Made by a program: the position numbers and the translations under genes. From Verrucomicrobiota bacterium (GTDB lineage: Bacteria; Verrucomicrobiota; Verrucomicrobiia; Limisphaerales; J093), in assembly GCA_022710935.1 (NCBI GenBank), contig JAKLFY010000003.1, forward strand, positions 62,001 through 126,000: a DNA stretch of 64,000 bases. Direction: 5' to 3'. The notes beneath the pieces are model-generated. The model made no database searches. It had not been told where the DNA came from and worked only from the letters and a program-made list of their open reading frames with translations. This document shows positions 56,002 to 64,000 of the stretch, piece by piece (the stretch's first letter is position 1; the number at the start of each line of letters is the position of its first letter).

Positions 56002-58039
56002 ATGACTGGTCTGCTCCGCTCGAACACCCGCTCTCGCTGGCTCCTGCTCGGGCTGTGTCTCGCCCTGGGCCGGGGCGCCCTGCACGTTTCCCTCGCGGCC
56101 CCATCCGGCATCGGCGCGGTCGTGGTCGACGGCTCCGCCCCGTCCCTGCAACACCTGGCTGCCCGGGAAATCCGCCGCTATGTTTACCTGCGCACCGGCG
56201 AACGCTGGGAGTTGACCGACAAACCACCCACCGACGGGCCAGGACCCCGGCTCGCCCGCGGCCAAACAGGCCGTCTACGAAGGCACGTTCCGCCGGATCA
56301 TGGCCAGTCATCCGCTGGATTATTATTGGATCTGGACCCCGGAAGGCTGGACCTGGGAAGGCAACCAGCCCGCGCAATACTCGAATACGGTGGCGGACAT
56401 TCAGTTGGCTCTGGATGCCCTGCGGCGCGTGAATGCTCCCTTCCAGCTCGCTACCGCGGGTTGGGTGCTCGGACCGGTGCACGATCGCGCCGCGTTCGAC
56501 CGCGACCTGCCCAAGCAGGTGCCCCTGAGCGCCATCAACCGCAGCACGGGAGCGACCGAGGTCGACCCCGCCTTCGGACGCATCGCCGGCCGCGAAACCT
56601 GGGCGATCCCGTGGCTCGAGAGCGACAATCGCGAGGGACTGGCCGCCGTCCAACTCGAGGCGGGCCGCATGCGCCGTGACGCCGTTGACGCCCTGGCCTA
56701 CGGCTGCACCGGCCTGATGGGCCTGCACTGGCGCACGGACATGCTCTCGCCCAACGTGGCCGCCCTCGCCCAGGCCGCCTGGGAGCAAGCCTGGAAGCAG
56801 CCCGCGCCGGCTCGCCGGTGGACCGTGCCGGGCCAGGTTGCCCAGTATGCGGACGCCGCCATCGCGGGCACGGCCGACGCGCCACTCTACCGCACTTGCC
56901 GTTATGATCTGGGCACGATCCGGTTGACGGCGCCCAATGGCTCCTACCGCGTCACTCTCAAGTTCTGCGAACCGCACTTCAAATCGCCCGGCGAACGCGT
57001 CTGCGATGTGCGCGTGCAAGAGGCCACTGTCCTGACCAACCTCGACATTTTCGCCCGGGTCGGCGCGTTCGCGGCCCTCGATTTCACGTGGCTGGACGTC
57101 ACGGTCACCAACGGCACGCTCACGATTGAACTGGTCCCCCGCAAATCCCTGCCCTGCCTCTCGGCCGTGGCCGTTGAAAATCCCGATTTCACCGCCAAAA
57201 TCAACTGCGGCGGCCCGGCCTATCGCGACTGGGAGGCCGACACGGGGCCCGCGCGCGGGCTGCCCTGCGATGATTTCTACGCCGATTGGGCCGAGGCCAA
57301 TTTCGGCCTGGCGGAGGCCGGCCGGGTGTTCACCGCGCTCGACGGCCGCGTGCCGCAAGTCACCGATGGCGGCTGCCCCTCCGGCAGCCTGACCCCGGTC
57401 AAAACGCCCTGGAACGAGGTGGCGCCGCAGTTCGCGTTCGTGGACGAGTTCGAGCAATTGAGGCCGCGCGTCCGCGGCGCAAGCAACATCGAGCGTTTTG
57501 ATTACTGGCTGAGCGCGTTCAAGTATCTTCGGTCGCTGGCGCAACTGCGTTGCGCACTGGCCCAGCCCGAGCCCGACGAACTCACGCGGCTCTTCGCCGA
57601 GGTTTACCGTCATTTGCTGGCCACCGTGAACACGCCGGGCGGCCTGGCGATGGTCGTAAACTTCGAGAACCATCCCGGCTGGGGCCTGGCTGTGGCCGCC
57701 CAGGCCAGAACCCCGTGGCCCAAGACCTACGCGGGCGAGCCGCGCCTCATCGTGCCCACGGTGCGCAGTATGGTGAACCTGGGTGAGTCCCTGACGCTGA
57801 AGATCATCGCGCTCGACCGGCAACCGGTTCCATCGGTCAGTGTGAAGCTGCGTCCGCTGGGTCGCGGCACATGGCGGACCGTGCCGGCCGCGCACCTTGT
57901 CCGCGGCGTTTGGCAGGCGAAATTGCCGGTCGCGACGGACGACTTCGAATACCACATCGAGGCGCCGACCGCCGGCGCACAAACCCTCCGCTGGCCCGTC
58001 ACCGCCCCCGCCATGAATCAAACCGTGGTGGTGCGTTGA
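56002..58039 (+). pseudogene. Frameshifted exported protein with malectin-like domain
   Basis: ATG 56002 opens a signal peptide (RWLLLGLCLALGRGALHVSL) and a domain start (LQHLAAREIRRYVYLRTGER) that breaks at about 56240. The second frame, from about 56238, continues AVYEGTFRRIMASHPLDYYW, then a glycosidase-like barrel part, two malectin-like stretches (APLYRTCRYDLGTIRLTAPN; KINCGGPAYRDWEADTG) and a C-terminal beta domain to TGA 58039. The N-terminal catalytic portion is mostly deleted. The long downstream frame (first ATG 56300, 579 codons) is well kept, so the damage may be recent. Confidence 0.7.
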
Positions 58040-58110
58040 GTGGGCTTGGGGTCGGGTCTCTTGATTACATGCGACCCCATTGCGCCCCATCGGTCCGCGG
58101 CGGAGCCTCG

Positions 58111-59760
58111 CTAATCGTCCGGCGGCTTGGGGCGGCGTTCGAGGTAGGTCTTCCAGCAGTCGAACGCGACGTAGAGTTCAAAAAAGACGCGGGGGCGATG
58201 CTCGAACAGCCCGATCATGAGCCACTTCTTTTCGGACCGTTCGTCCAGCTCAGCCTCGAAGCTGGAACTGACGACCATCAGCGTCCCGTAGGGATCCTCG
58301 GGCACCCGCGGATACCACCCGACGTTGGCATGCTGCCGCAAGTACCACGGGAGCGGCCAGTAATCGCCGCCCGGCGCCATCACCTTGATGACCTCCGCGT
58401 CCCCCCGCGGGGCGTACCGCGTGATGTCCCGGATGGTGGCGACCAGACGCAGCAGATCGCGGGATGTATGCGCGTAGACGTGCGGGTTGCGTCGATCCGT
58501 CGCATAAGGAAACGCGCCCCGCCACGCCTGCGCGGCAAGCTGTCCCGCCGCCAGGGCAAGCACGGCAAAGACCGCCAGGCGCACCCCTCTCCATGTCCGC
58601 GGAAGATCCCACAGGATTGGCAGGGCGGCCCCGGCGAGGAGGATGTAGCCGTGGTGAAAGCCGACCAGGCACCACGGTGTCTTGTAAGGAATGACGGTGT
58701 AAACCGCCGTCAGCCCGAATGCATAGAAACCCGCAAAACGCAGGAATCGCACGCAGCCGTCCGCGGGTTTTCGACCCCACAAGGCCGCGATCCAGCCCGC
58801 GACGGCCAGCAGGAAGATGAGCGCCTCGGTCCAGACCGGTCCTTTGGGGAAATGAAACCAGAGAAGCCGTTCGAAGTAGAAGGTCCAGGGATGGATGTGG
58901 GGCGATTCCCCGCCGGCGCGTCCGAACCAAGGCAGATACGTGCGCACCGAATCGATCGGGCCGTTCCAGTTCGTGAAGAACGAGGTGAACAGGACGATCG
59001 AGACCGTGAGTGCCGCGGCCACCGCCGCCAGACTGGGCTGCCATCGGAGGCGAAGCCGCGCCCGGTCTCGCCATTCGCGGGAGACGAACCGACGGCCTTC
59101 ACCGCCAGGCGCGCGAAGCGCGCCAGGTGACGGGACCCATCGTTCCCACAGGACGGTGGCCGCGGCGGCTCCGGCCAATGCGAAGAGCGCAAAGACGAAG
59201 GTTTCCTTGGTGGCGTGCATCGCTCCAAGGGCGGCGCCGGAGAGAATGGCCCACGCAATGGTCCCGGACTTCCAGTACCGCCACGCGGCGGCAAGAAAGA
59301 GCAGCGTGAAGAAGACGAGCAGCAGCTCGTGGATGTAGTAGCGGGAATAGAAGACGAAGGCTGGCGAGAGGGCGGTGAAGAGCCCGGCGCCGAGCACACC
59401 GCCGCGGCCGAGAGCGTCGCGCAGGAGCGGGAGCAGGAGGATCAGGCCCAGACCGAAGGCGAGGGGAACCAACCGCAATGTCCCTTCGCGCAGGCGGGAA
59501 GCCTGGGGCTGGTCGTGGCCGTCGGGCGCCTGGGAAACGAACGTGCTCAGCCAGGCGAAGGGGAGGCTGGCGTAATAAAGAGTGGGGCCGTGGTACTCGT
59601 CGGGGTCATAGCGGTAACCCCGGCCTTCCCACAGCCCCAGGAACTTGATGGCGTGAACCGATTCGTCGGCGTGCAGCGGGCGCTCGTCCAGCCTGGGCAG
59701 CCGCAAACCCAGCGCGATCGCGGCGATCAGGAGCAGGCCGAGCGTCGCGGCGCGGGTCAT
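58111..59760 (-). CDS. TIGR03663-type multi-pass membrane glycosyltransferase-like protein
   Basis: 549 residues with about ten membrane helices, of the GT-C type. The first lumenal loop carries LDERPLHADESVHAIKFLGL and YDPDEYHGPTLYYASLPFAW, the conserved acidic patch of the TIGR03663 (Agl23-like, flippase-associated) family. The C-terminus is a soluble domain ending LERRPKPPDD. It is thought to take part in surface glycan assembly. Its start overlaps the stop of the discoidin-like gene by 4 nt, so both are co-translated, and the helicase gene may share the transcript. Confidence 0.85.
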   Translation of the reverse strand: MTRAATLGLLLIAAIALGLRLPRLDERPLHADESVHAIKFLGLWEGRGYRYDPDEYHGPTLYYASLPFAWLSTFVSQAPDGHDQPQASRLREGTLRLVPLAFGLGLILLLPLLRDALGRGGVLGAGLFTALSPAFVFYSRYYIHELLLVFFTLLFLAAAWRYWKSGTIAWAILSGAALGAMHATKETFVFALFALAGAAAATVLWERWVPSPGALRAPGGEGRRFVSREWRDRARLRLRWQPSLAAVAAALTVSIVLFTSFFTNWNGPIDSVRTYLPWFGRAGGESPHIHPWTFYFERLLWFHFPKGPVWTEALIFLLAVAGWIAALWGRKPADGCVRFLRFAGFYAFGLTAVYTVIPYKTPWCLVGFHHGYILLAGAALPILWDLPRTWRGVRLAVFAVLALAAGQLAAQAWRGAFPYATDRRNPHVYAHTSRDLLRLVATIRDITRYAPRGDAEVIKVMAPGGDYWPLPWYLRQHANVGWYPRVPEDPYGTLMVVSSSFEAELDERSEKKWLMIGLFEHRPRVFFELYVAFDCWKTYLERRPKPPDD

Positions 59761-60452
59761 TGCGCCGGCAGGGCCCAGACCTCGACCTCGGTGTACCGGT
59801 TGAGCGCGCTGTAGGTGCTGCCTTTGCTGTACAGGCGCACGTAGCGGCCCTCGACGCCTTTGGCGTTCATCAGACGGCCTTCGTAATTCTCGAAGTACTC
59901 CTTGTCGGTGCCGATGCCCAGGCCGGAGCTGTTGTCCTGGTCGTTGTTGTAAACGACCTGCACGCCCTGGGTGAAGTCCGGGTCATCCGAGACCTGCACG
60001 ATCACGTCGTGATAGACCTGATAGGTGTTGTGGGCGTGCCAGACGATGATGGCGTAGATCTTGTGTTTCTTCTCGAGATCGATCTGGACCCACTGGGTCT
60101 TGCGATGAAGTTCCACGAAGCTGTTGTCGTTGGCCTCCTTGTCGCCGTCGGTCACCAGCTCGAGCGTGCCGGTGATGGGCGACTTATCGCTGCTGGTCAC
60201 CTTCTTCTTGAACGCGACGTTCTCGACCCCTTTCGGGGCCATGAAGGGCGCGCGCGGTTTCTCCGAGGGCTTCTCGACCAGATTCTCGTCCAGCGGCATG
60301 TCGGTCGGTGTGCCCATGAACGCGGGGATGGGCAGTTTCAGGGGCAGGGGAGCCATCTCGACGTCGGCGCTCGATGCCGTGGTGAGTGTCAGGGCGGCGC
60401 CCGCCGCGAGGAGCACGGTGCAATGTCTAGCGAAGTCAGACCAGGATTTCAT
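59757..60452 (-). CDS. Exported discoidin-like (F5/8 type C) domain protein
   Basis: 231 residues. Signal peptide (CTVLLAAGAALTLTTASSA), a Pro-rich segment, and a beta-sandwich resembling discoidin/F5/8C carbohydrate-binding domains: LVTDGDKEANDNSFVELHRK, TQWVQIDLEKKHKIYAIIVW, GVEGRYVRLYSKGSTYSALN and RYTEVEVWAL. No catalytic residues are evident. It is translationally coupled to the TIGR03663-type protein, so it may bind or present a glycan made by that enzyme (inference). ATG 60461 is an alternative start. Confidence 0.8.
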   Translation of the reverse strand: MKSWSDFARHCTVLLAAGAALTLTTASSADVEMAPLPLKLPIPAFMGTPTDMPLDENLVEKPSEKPRAPFMAPKGVENVAFKKKVTSSDKSPITGTLELVTDGDKEANDNSFVELHRKTQWVQIDLEKKHKIYAIIVWHAHNTYQVYHDVIVQVSDDPDFTQGVQVVYNNDQDNSSGLGIGTDKEYFENYEGRLMNAKGVEGRYVRLYSKGSTYSALNRYTEVEVWALPAQ

Positions 60453-60537
60453 GTTCGTCATTTCGTGTTTTAACCGTTTAGATTGGAAAAGCGTCGCCGT
60501 ATTCATCTCAAAAGGCAAATCCAAAGGGTCAAGGATT

Positions 60538-61773
60538 CTAGCGACGACGCCGCGATGGACCGCAGAAATAGCCGCGTCCGATCCGCGCGCCGCGGGCGCG
60601 GCGCTCATGCAGGGCGGGGCGCCCCCCCTGGCCCTCGTCGAACAGGGCGGTATACTGGTAGTTGAAGTTCTCGAGCTTGGTTCGAGGGATTTTCCGGCTG
60701 ATGAAACGCTCGATGGCATGGACGTGGGTGGCGTCCTCGGCGGTCGTGATGGTGATCGCGTCGCCGAGGGCCTGGGCCCGCCCGGTGCGGCCAATGCGGT
60801 GGACGTAATCCTCGGGGTGCTGGGGGACGTCGTAGTTGATGACATGGCTCACGCTCAAAATGTCCAACCCGCGCGCCGCGATGTCCGTGGCCACCAGGAC
60901 GTCATAGCGCCCGTCGCGGAATCCGCGGAGGGCCTGTTCGCGCTCGCTTTGGGTGCGATTGGAATGCAGGACGGCGACCGAATGCCGGGCGTTCTTGAGG
61001 GTGTGGGCGGCGCGATCGGCGCCATGTTTGGTGCGGCAGAACACGATCACCGAATCCCAATCGAGCCGGCGCAGCAACTCGAGCAGCAGTTCGGACTTCT
61101 GGTTCGCGGCGACGGGGTAGATGGCATGGCGGATGGTCTCGGCGGGGGAGCGGCGGGTGCCGATCTGCACGACCTGCGGGTCCTTCATCGCCCATTGGAT
61201 GAGGGTCTCGATTTCCGGCGGAATGGTGGCGGAGAAGAGGGAGGTGTGGCGCTGCGTCGGACACTGCTTGAGGATCCGGCGCACATCGGGGAGGAACCCC
61301 ATGTCGAGCATCCGGTCCGCCTCGTCGAGCACGAGGTACCGCACACCGTTCAGACGGCAGTTGCCCCGCCCGAGATGATCGAGCAATCGTCCCGGGGTGG
61401 CCACCAGGACATCCACGCCGCCGCGCAACGCCGAGGTCTGAGCGGCGTATCCCACTCCGCCGAACACCACGGTGATGCGCAAATCGGTGAACCGCGCGAA
61501 ATCGCGGAACGCGGTCTCGACCTGTGCGGCGAGCTCGCGGGTCGGTTCGAGCACAAGGACGCGCGGGCCCGGGGCATGGCTCTCGAGGCGCGTGAGGATG
61601 GGCAGGGCGAAGGCCGCGGTCTTGCCTGTGCCGGTTTGGGCGCTGCCGATGAGATCCCGGCCGTCGAGGATGAGTGGAATGGCCCGCAATTGAATGGGCG
61701 TCGGCTCCGTGTAACCCACGGCCCGCACACCTTCGACGATCTGTTTTGAGAGCCCCAGTTTCGTGAATGGCAT
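60538..61773 (-). CDS. DEAD-box RNA helicase (RhlE-like)
   Basis: 411 residues. All DEAD-box motifs are present: Q-motif TEPTPIQLRAIP, Walker A SAQTGTGKTAAF, PTRELAAQ, TPGRLLDHL, LDEADRMLDMGF, FSATI, ATDIAARGLDI and HRIGRTGRA. It unwinds short RNA duplexes, probably in ribosome assembly or RNA decay. The short basic tail (RRARGARIGRGYFCG...) fits RhlE-like enzymes. It lies 85 nt upstream of the discoidin-like gene on the same strand. Confidence 0.92.
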   Translation of the reverse strand: MPFTKLGLSKQIVEGVRAVGYTEPTPIQLRAIPLILDGRDLIGSAQTGTGKTAAFALPILTRLESHAPGPRVLVLEPTRELAAQVETAFRDFARFTDLRITVVFGGVGYAAQTSALRGGVDVLVATPGRLLDHLGRGNCRLNGVRYLVLDEADRMLDMGFLPDVRRILKQCPTQRHTSLFSATIPPEIETLIQWAMKDPQVVQIGTRRSPAETIRHAIYPVAANQKSELLLELLRRLDWDSVIVFCRTKHGADRAAHTLKNARHSVAVLHSNRTQSEREQALRGFRDGRYDVLVATDIAARGLDILSVSHVINYDVPQHPEDYVHRIGRTGRAQALGDAITITTAEDATHVHAIERFISRKIPRTKLENFNYQYTALFDEGQGGRPALHERRARGARIGRGYFCGPSRRRR

Positions 61774-62042
61774 GGGGGGATGCTAGCAGGTGCGGAGCCT
61801 GACTTCACTTGTTTTCTGGCTCGAAGCGCGGGCGCGAAACACGAAAAGCCGGCAAAAGCGGGCTTGACACACCTTGACTTTGCCCATACCAACCTCGCCA
61901 CATTGCGCGGATTGGAGCATCGACCCGAAGGTCCGGTCGCGCACACGGGAGCAGAGAAAGGACTGTGCATCGCGCCAGAAGCGCGATGGACGCCAAACCG
62001 GGAAACAACTGGGAATGCTTGGAAGAGCGTAGTTAATTGATT

Positions 62043-62798
62043 ATGAACGAAACGACAATACGGAACGTATGCAGGATCGTCCTCGGCGCGAGTGCGCTGG
62101 CTGGCGGATGTTACCTCACCTCGGCGGCCGATCCGCTGGCGGATCCCACGGCGTGGAAATCCTCCGCTGCCATCAGTGCCGCACTGACGCGGGGCAACAG
62201 CGAGACCTTGATGGTCAACGGCAACGTCCTGAGCGAGAAGAAATGGGGCCGCAACGAACTCTCGCTCGGCGCCGGCGTGACCTACGGCGAAGATGAAGAT
62301 TCGGTCAACGCTTCGGCGGTCAACGGGTTCGCCCAGTACAACCGCCTGTTCTCCGACCGCTTCTACGGCTATGGCCGCGTCGATGCGCTGCACGACGACG
62401 TCGCCGATGTTGACTACCGCGTCGCCCTCAGCCCTGGTGTCGGCTACTACTTCATCAAGAATGAGAAGATCACCCTGAGCGGGGAAGCCGGCCCGGGCAT
62501 CGTGTTCGAGAGGCTCCACAACATGGACGACGAGGCCTACTGGACAGCCCGCTTCGGTGAGAAGTTCACGTGGCAGATCAACGATCGCTCTCGTTTGTGG
62601 CAGACGCTCGATTACGTCCCCCGCGTGGATGCTTGGGACGAAGACTATGTGCTGACCGCCGAAGTCGGCATCGAGACCGACATCACCAACCACCTGTCGC
62701 TGCGCGTCGTGGCCCAGGATGTCTACCGCAGCCTTCCCCCCGAGGATCGCAAGGAAAACGACTTCCGTCTGATGGCGGGCGTGGCCTACAAGTTCTAG
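62043..62798 (+). CDS. DUF481 outer-membrane protein
   Basis: 251 residues with a signal peptide (VLGASALAGGCYLTSAA) and a DUF481 beta-barrel: WKSSAAISAALTRGNSETLM is the family signature (salt-induced outer-membrane-like proteins), followed by regular strands ending MAGVAYKF with C-terminal Phe. ATG 62043 is used; TTG 62037 is in frame. The physiological role is unclear. It is transcribed divergently from the helicase and is followed by a strong terminator. Confidence 0.88.
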   Translation: MNETTIRNVCRIVLGASALAGGCYLTSAADPLADPTAWKSSAAISAALTRGNSETLMVNGNVLSEKKWGRNELSLGAGVTYGEDEDSVNASAVNGFAQYNRLFSDRFYGYGRVDALHDDVADVDYRVALSPGVGYYFIKNEKITLSGEAGPGIVFERLHNMDDEAYWTARFGEKFTWQINDRSRLWQTLDYVPRVDAWDEDYVLTAEVGIETDITNHLSLRVVAQDVYRSLPPEDRKENDFRLMAGVAYKF

Positions 62799-62830
62799 AG
62801 CGGCCCGTTTCCACGCATCACCTTTGCCCA

Positions 62831-62856
62831 GGGGCGGACTTCGGTCCGCCCCTTTT
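62831..62856 (+). terminator. Rho-independent terminator after the DUF481 gene
   Basis: GGGGCGGAC-TTCG-GTCCGCCCC followed by TTTT: a perfect 9-bp GC-rich stem with an exceptionally stable TTCG tetraloop, 32 nt after the DUF481 stop. The clearest terminator in the window. Confidence 0.93.
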
Positions 62857-62901
62857 CGCTGCCCGATCGGGAGCTTCGCGGGGTGAGTCCCGACGCCCAT
62901 T

Positions 62902-64000
62902 TCAGGGCGTCACGCGCCCGAGGATTCGTCCAAACCCGGGATCGCGTCGAAGGGGGCTGACGAGCGCGAGACTGAGGCGTTCGGGGCGGAAAAAGGCGCG
63001 GGCTGCCGTGCGAAGATCGGCGGGTTGGACCCTGGCAACGCGCCGCTTGACGGTCCGCGGCGAGACCGGCCTGCCGTAACCAAGGACTTGCTCGCCGACG
63101 TTCAACATCTGGTTCTCCGTGTTCTCGAGGCCGAGGTCGATCTGGCCCAGGGCGTAGTCCCGGGCCCTCTGAAACTCGGCGCGCCCCGGCATCTCCACCG
63201 CCAGCCGCCTCAACTCCGCCACGATGAGGCGCAGCACGCGATCGAGATGCTCGGTGTCGAGCCCGGCCGAGATGACCAGATCCCCTGTATCGGCGAAGAA
63301 GCTGACGCTGCTGTAGATCGAGTAAGCCAGGCCGGCATCCTCACGGATTCGCTGAAACAGGCGCGAACTCATGTTCTCACCCAGGATGACATTCAGCAGG
63401 CGCAGGGCAAACCGGCGCTCGTCATGGCGAGAGCAAGTCCGGATCCCCAACGCCAAATGCGCCTGTTCGACCCGCCGGGTGGCCAGTCGCACCGCCGGTC
63501 CGTGGTTGCGGGTGGTGACCGGCGGGAAGGCATCCGGCGCACCGGTTGGCCAGCCGCGCGTCAGTCGTCCAATTGTCCGAAGGGTTGGCTGTGGATCGAA
63601 ATGCCCGGCGACCGCAATGACGGTCGTGGCCCCGACATAATGCTGGCGGTGGTAGGCTTGGAGTTGCTTGCGCGTCAGGGCGCCGACCGTGCGCTTCGTC
63701 CCCGTCAACGGGCGCCCGAGGGGATGCCTGGGCCAGGAGACGGCATTCAAGAGCTCCTGGACGTGCTGCTGCGGTTGGTCGAGGTACATCGCGATCTCGT
63801 CCCGGATCACATCGCGCTCGGTCTCGATGTCGTCGGGGGCGAATCGCGAATGGAGGAGCATGTCCGCCAGGACATCGAGCAATTCCGGGAAACGGTCGTG
63901 CCGCGCCTTCGAGTAGAAGCAGGTGTGTTCCTCGCTGGTGAAGGCGTTGAGATACCCGCCGATGCCCTCGACCGCCTCGGAGATCTGGCGGGCGGAGCGG
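62902..64000 (-). CDS. M16-family zinc peptidase, C-terminal part (partial)
   Basis: The gene enters from the right edge; about 366 C-terminal codons are visible, including a block like GGYLNAFTSEEHTCFYSKAR that normally follows the HxxEH zinc motif, which is outside the window. The rest (FAPDDIETERDVIRDEIAMY with the downstream metal Glu region, YVGATTVIAVAGHFDP, LGENMSSRLFQRIREDAGLA) is typical of the pitrilysin/processing-peptidase family. It degrades peptides or matures proteins. The C-terminal inactive-like domain seems complete. No signal for location is visible. Confidence 0.9.
   Translation of the reverse strand, partial: RSARQISEAVEGIGGYLNAFTSEEHTCFYSKARHDRFPELLDVLADMLLHSRFAPDDIETERDVIRDEIAMYLDQPQQHVQELLNAVSWPRHPLGRPLTGTKRTVGALTRKQLQAYHRQHYVGATTVIAVAGHFDPQPTLRTIGRLTRGWPTGAPDAFPPVTTRNHGPAVRLATRRVEQAHLALGIRTCSRHDERRFALRLLNVILGENMSSRLFQRIREDAGLAYSIYSSVSFFADTGDLVISAGLDTEHLDRVLRLIVAELRRLAVEMPGRAEFQRARDYALGQIDLGLENTENQMLNVGEQVLGYGRPVSPRTVKRRVARVQPADLRTAARAFFRPERLSLALVSPLRRDPGFGRILGRVTP

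Noticed and set aside
61864-61890. TTGACA ... CATACC as a sigma-70 promoter for the DUF481 gene
   Set aside because: The -35 hexamer is perfect, but the spacer is 15 nt, the -10 is poor, and it lies ~150 nt from the start codon.

Overview
The window is GC-rich chromosomal DNA, most probably from a member of the Verrucomicrobiota (Limisphaerales/Pedosphaera-like). This is inferred from gene types: the prepilin start [20 protein letters not shown], many Tat-exported sugar isomerase and Gfo/Idh/MocA proteins, RCC1/Ig-like and BspA-type LRR secreted proteins, DUF1559-type and DUF4380-like remnants, and a high load of short palindromic repeats. No rRNA is seen; there is one tRNA gene.

Layout. 0-2.7 kb: the end of a Ca2+/H+ antiporter, a VIT-like membrane protein, an outer-membrane-type protein and a truncated DUF2254 gene. 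2.7-13.9 kb: a tightly packed plus-strand operon with a secreted protein, two PilT-family ATPases, a cyclic-nucleotide-binding/GAF protein, a 2044-residue hybrid sensor kinase (HAMP, GAF, four PAS, PocR, HisKA, HATPase, two REC, HPt) and a response regulator fused to a class III adenylate cyclase. Together these look like a self-contained sensing-to-cAMP-to-twitching-motor circuit. 14-16.5 kb: a sugar isomerase-like TIM-barrel gene facing a Gfo/Idh/MocA oxidoreductase. 16.6-21.5 kb (minus): a complete hoxEFUYH operon for a bidirectional NAD-linked [NiFe] hydrogenase, without maturation genes. 21.7-28.4 kb: an SDR gene, then about 5.8 kb bounded by a near-perfect 30-bp repeat of the 3' end of tRNA-Gly(TCC), with the features of a degenerate genomic island (two toxin-antitoxin loci, one of them broken, and Sel1, RCC1 and zinc-ribbon proteins).

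28.4-38.7 kb: pyrC overlapping a thioredoxin-like gene, a Gfo/Idh/MocA gene, an exported PHP-domain protein, a very large NPCBM/six-hairpin glycosidase, and a PAS histidine kinase/response regulator pair. 39-58 kb is accessory and decaying. Intact genes (deacetylase, creatininase-like, DUF4143 ATPase, GH5-like, FucI-like, HPr, TIM-barrel, ceramidase-like) alternate with broken ones (arabinofuranosidase/M23 chimera, DUF4380, prepilin, LRR, IS-associated ORF, sensor propeller, uvrA piece, malectin-type protein). MITE-like elements lie among them. 58-64 kb returns to ordinary genes: a TIGR03663-type membrane protein with a discoidin-like partner, an RhlE-type helicase, a DUF481 barrel with a clear terminator, and an M16 peptidase cut by the right edge.

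The most striking structure not explained by genes is a family of ~115-bp palindromic repeats near 33.1, 36.8 and 48.6 kb. Each encodes the same short peptide in one orientation, and two copies form the first codons of neighbouring genes. Other repeats supply stop codons to adjacent genes.
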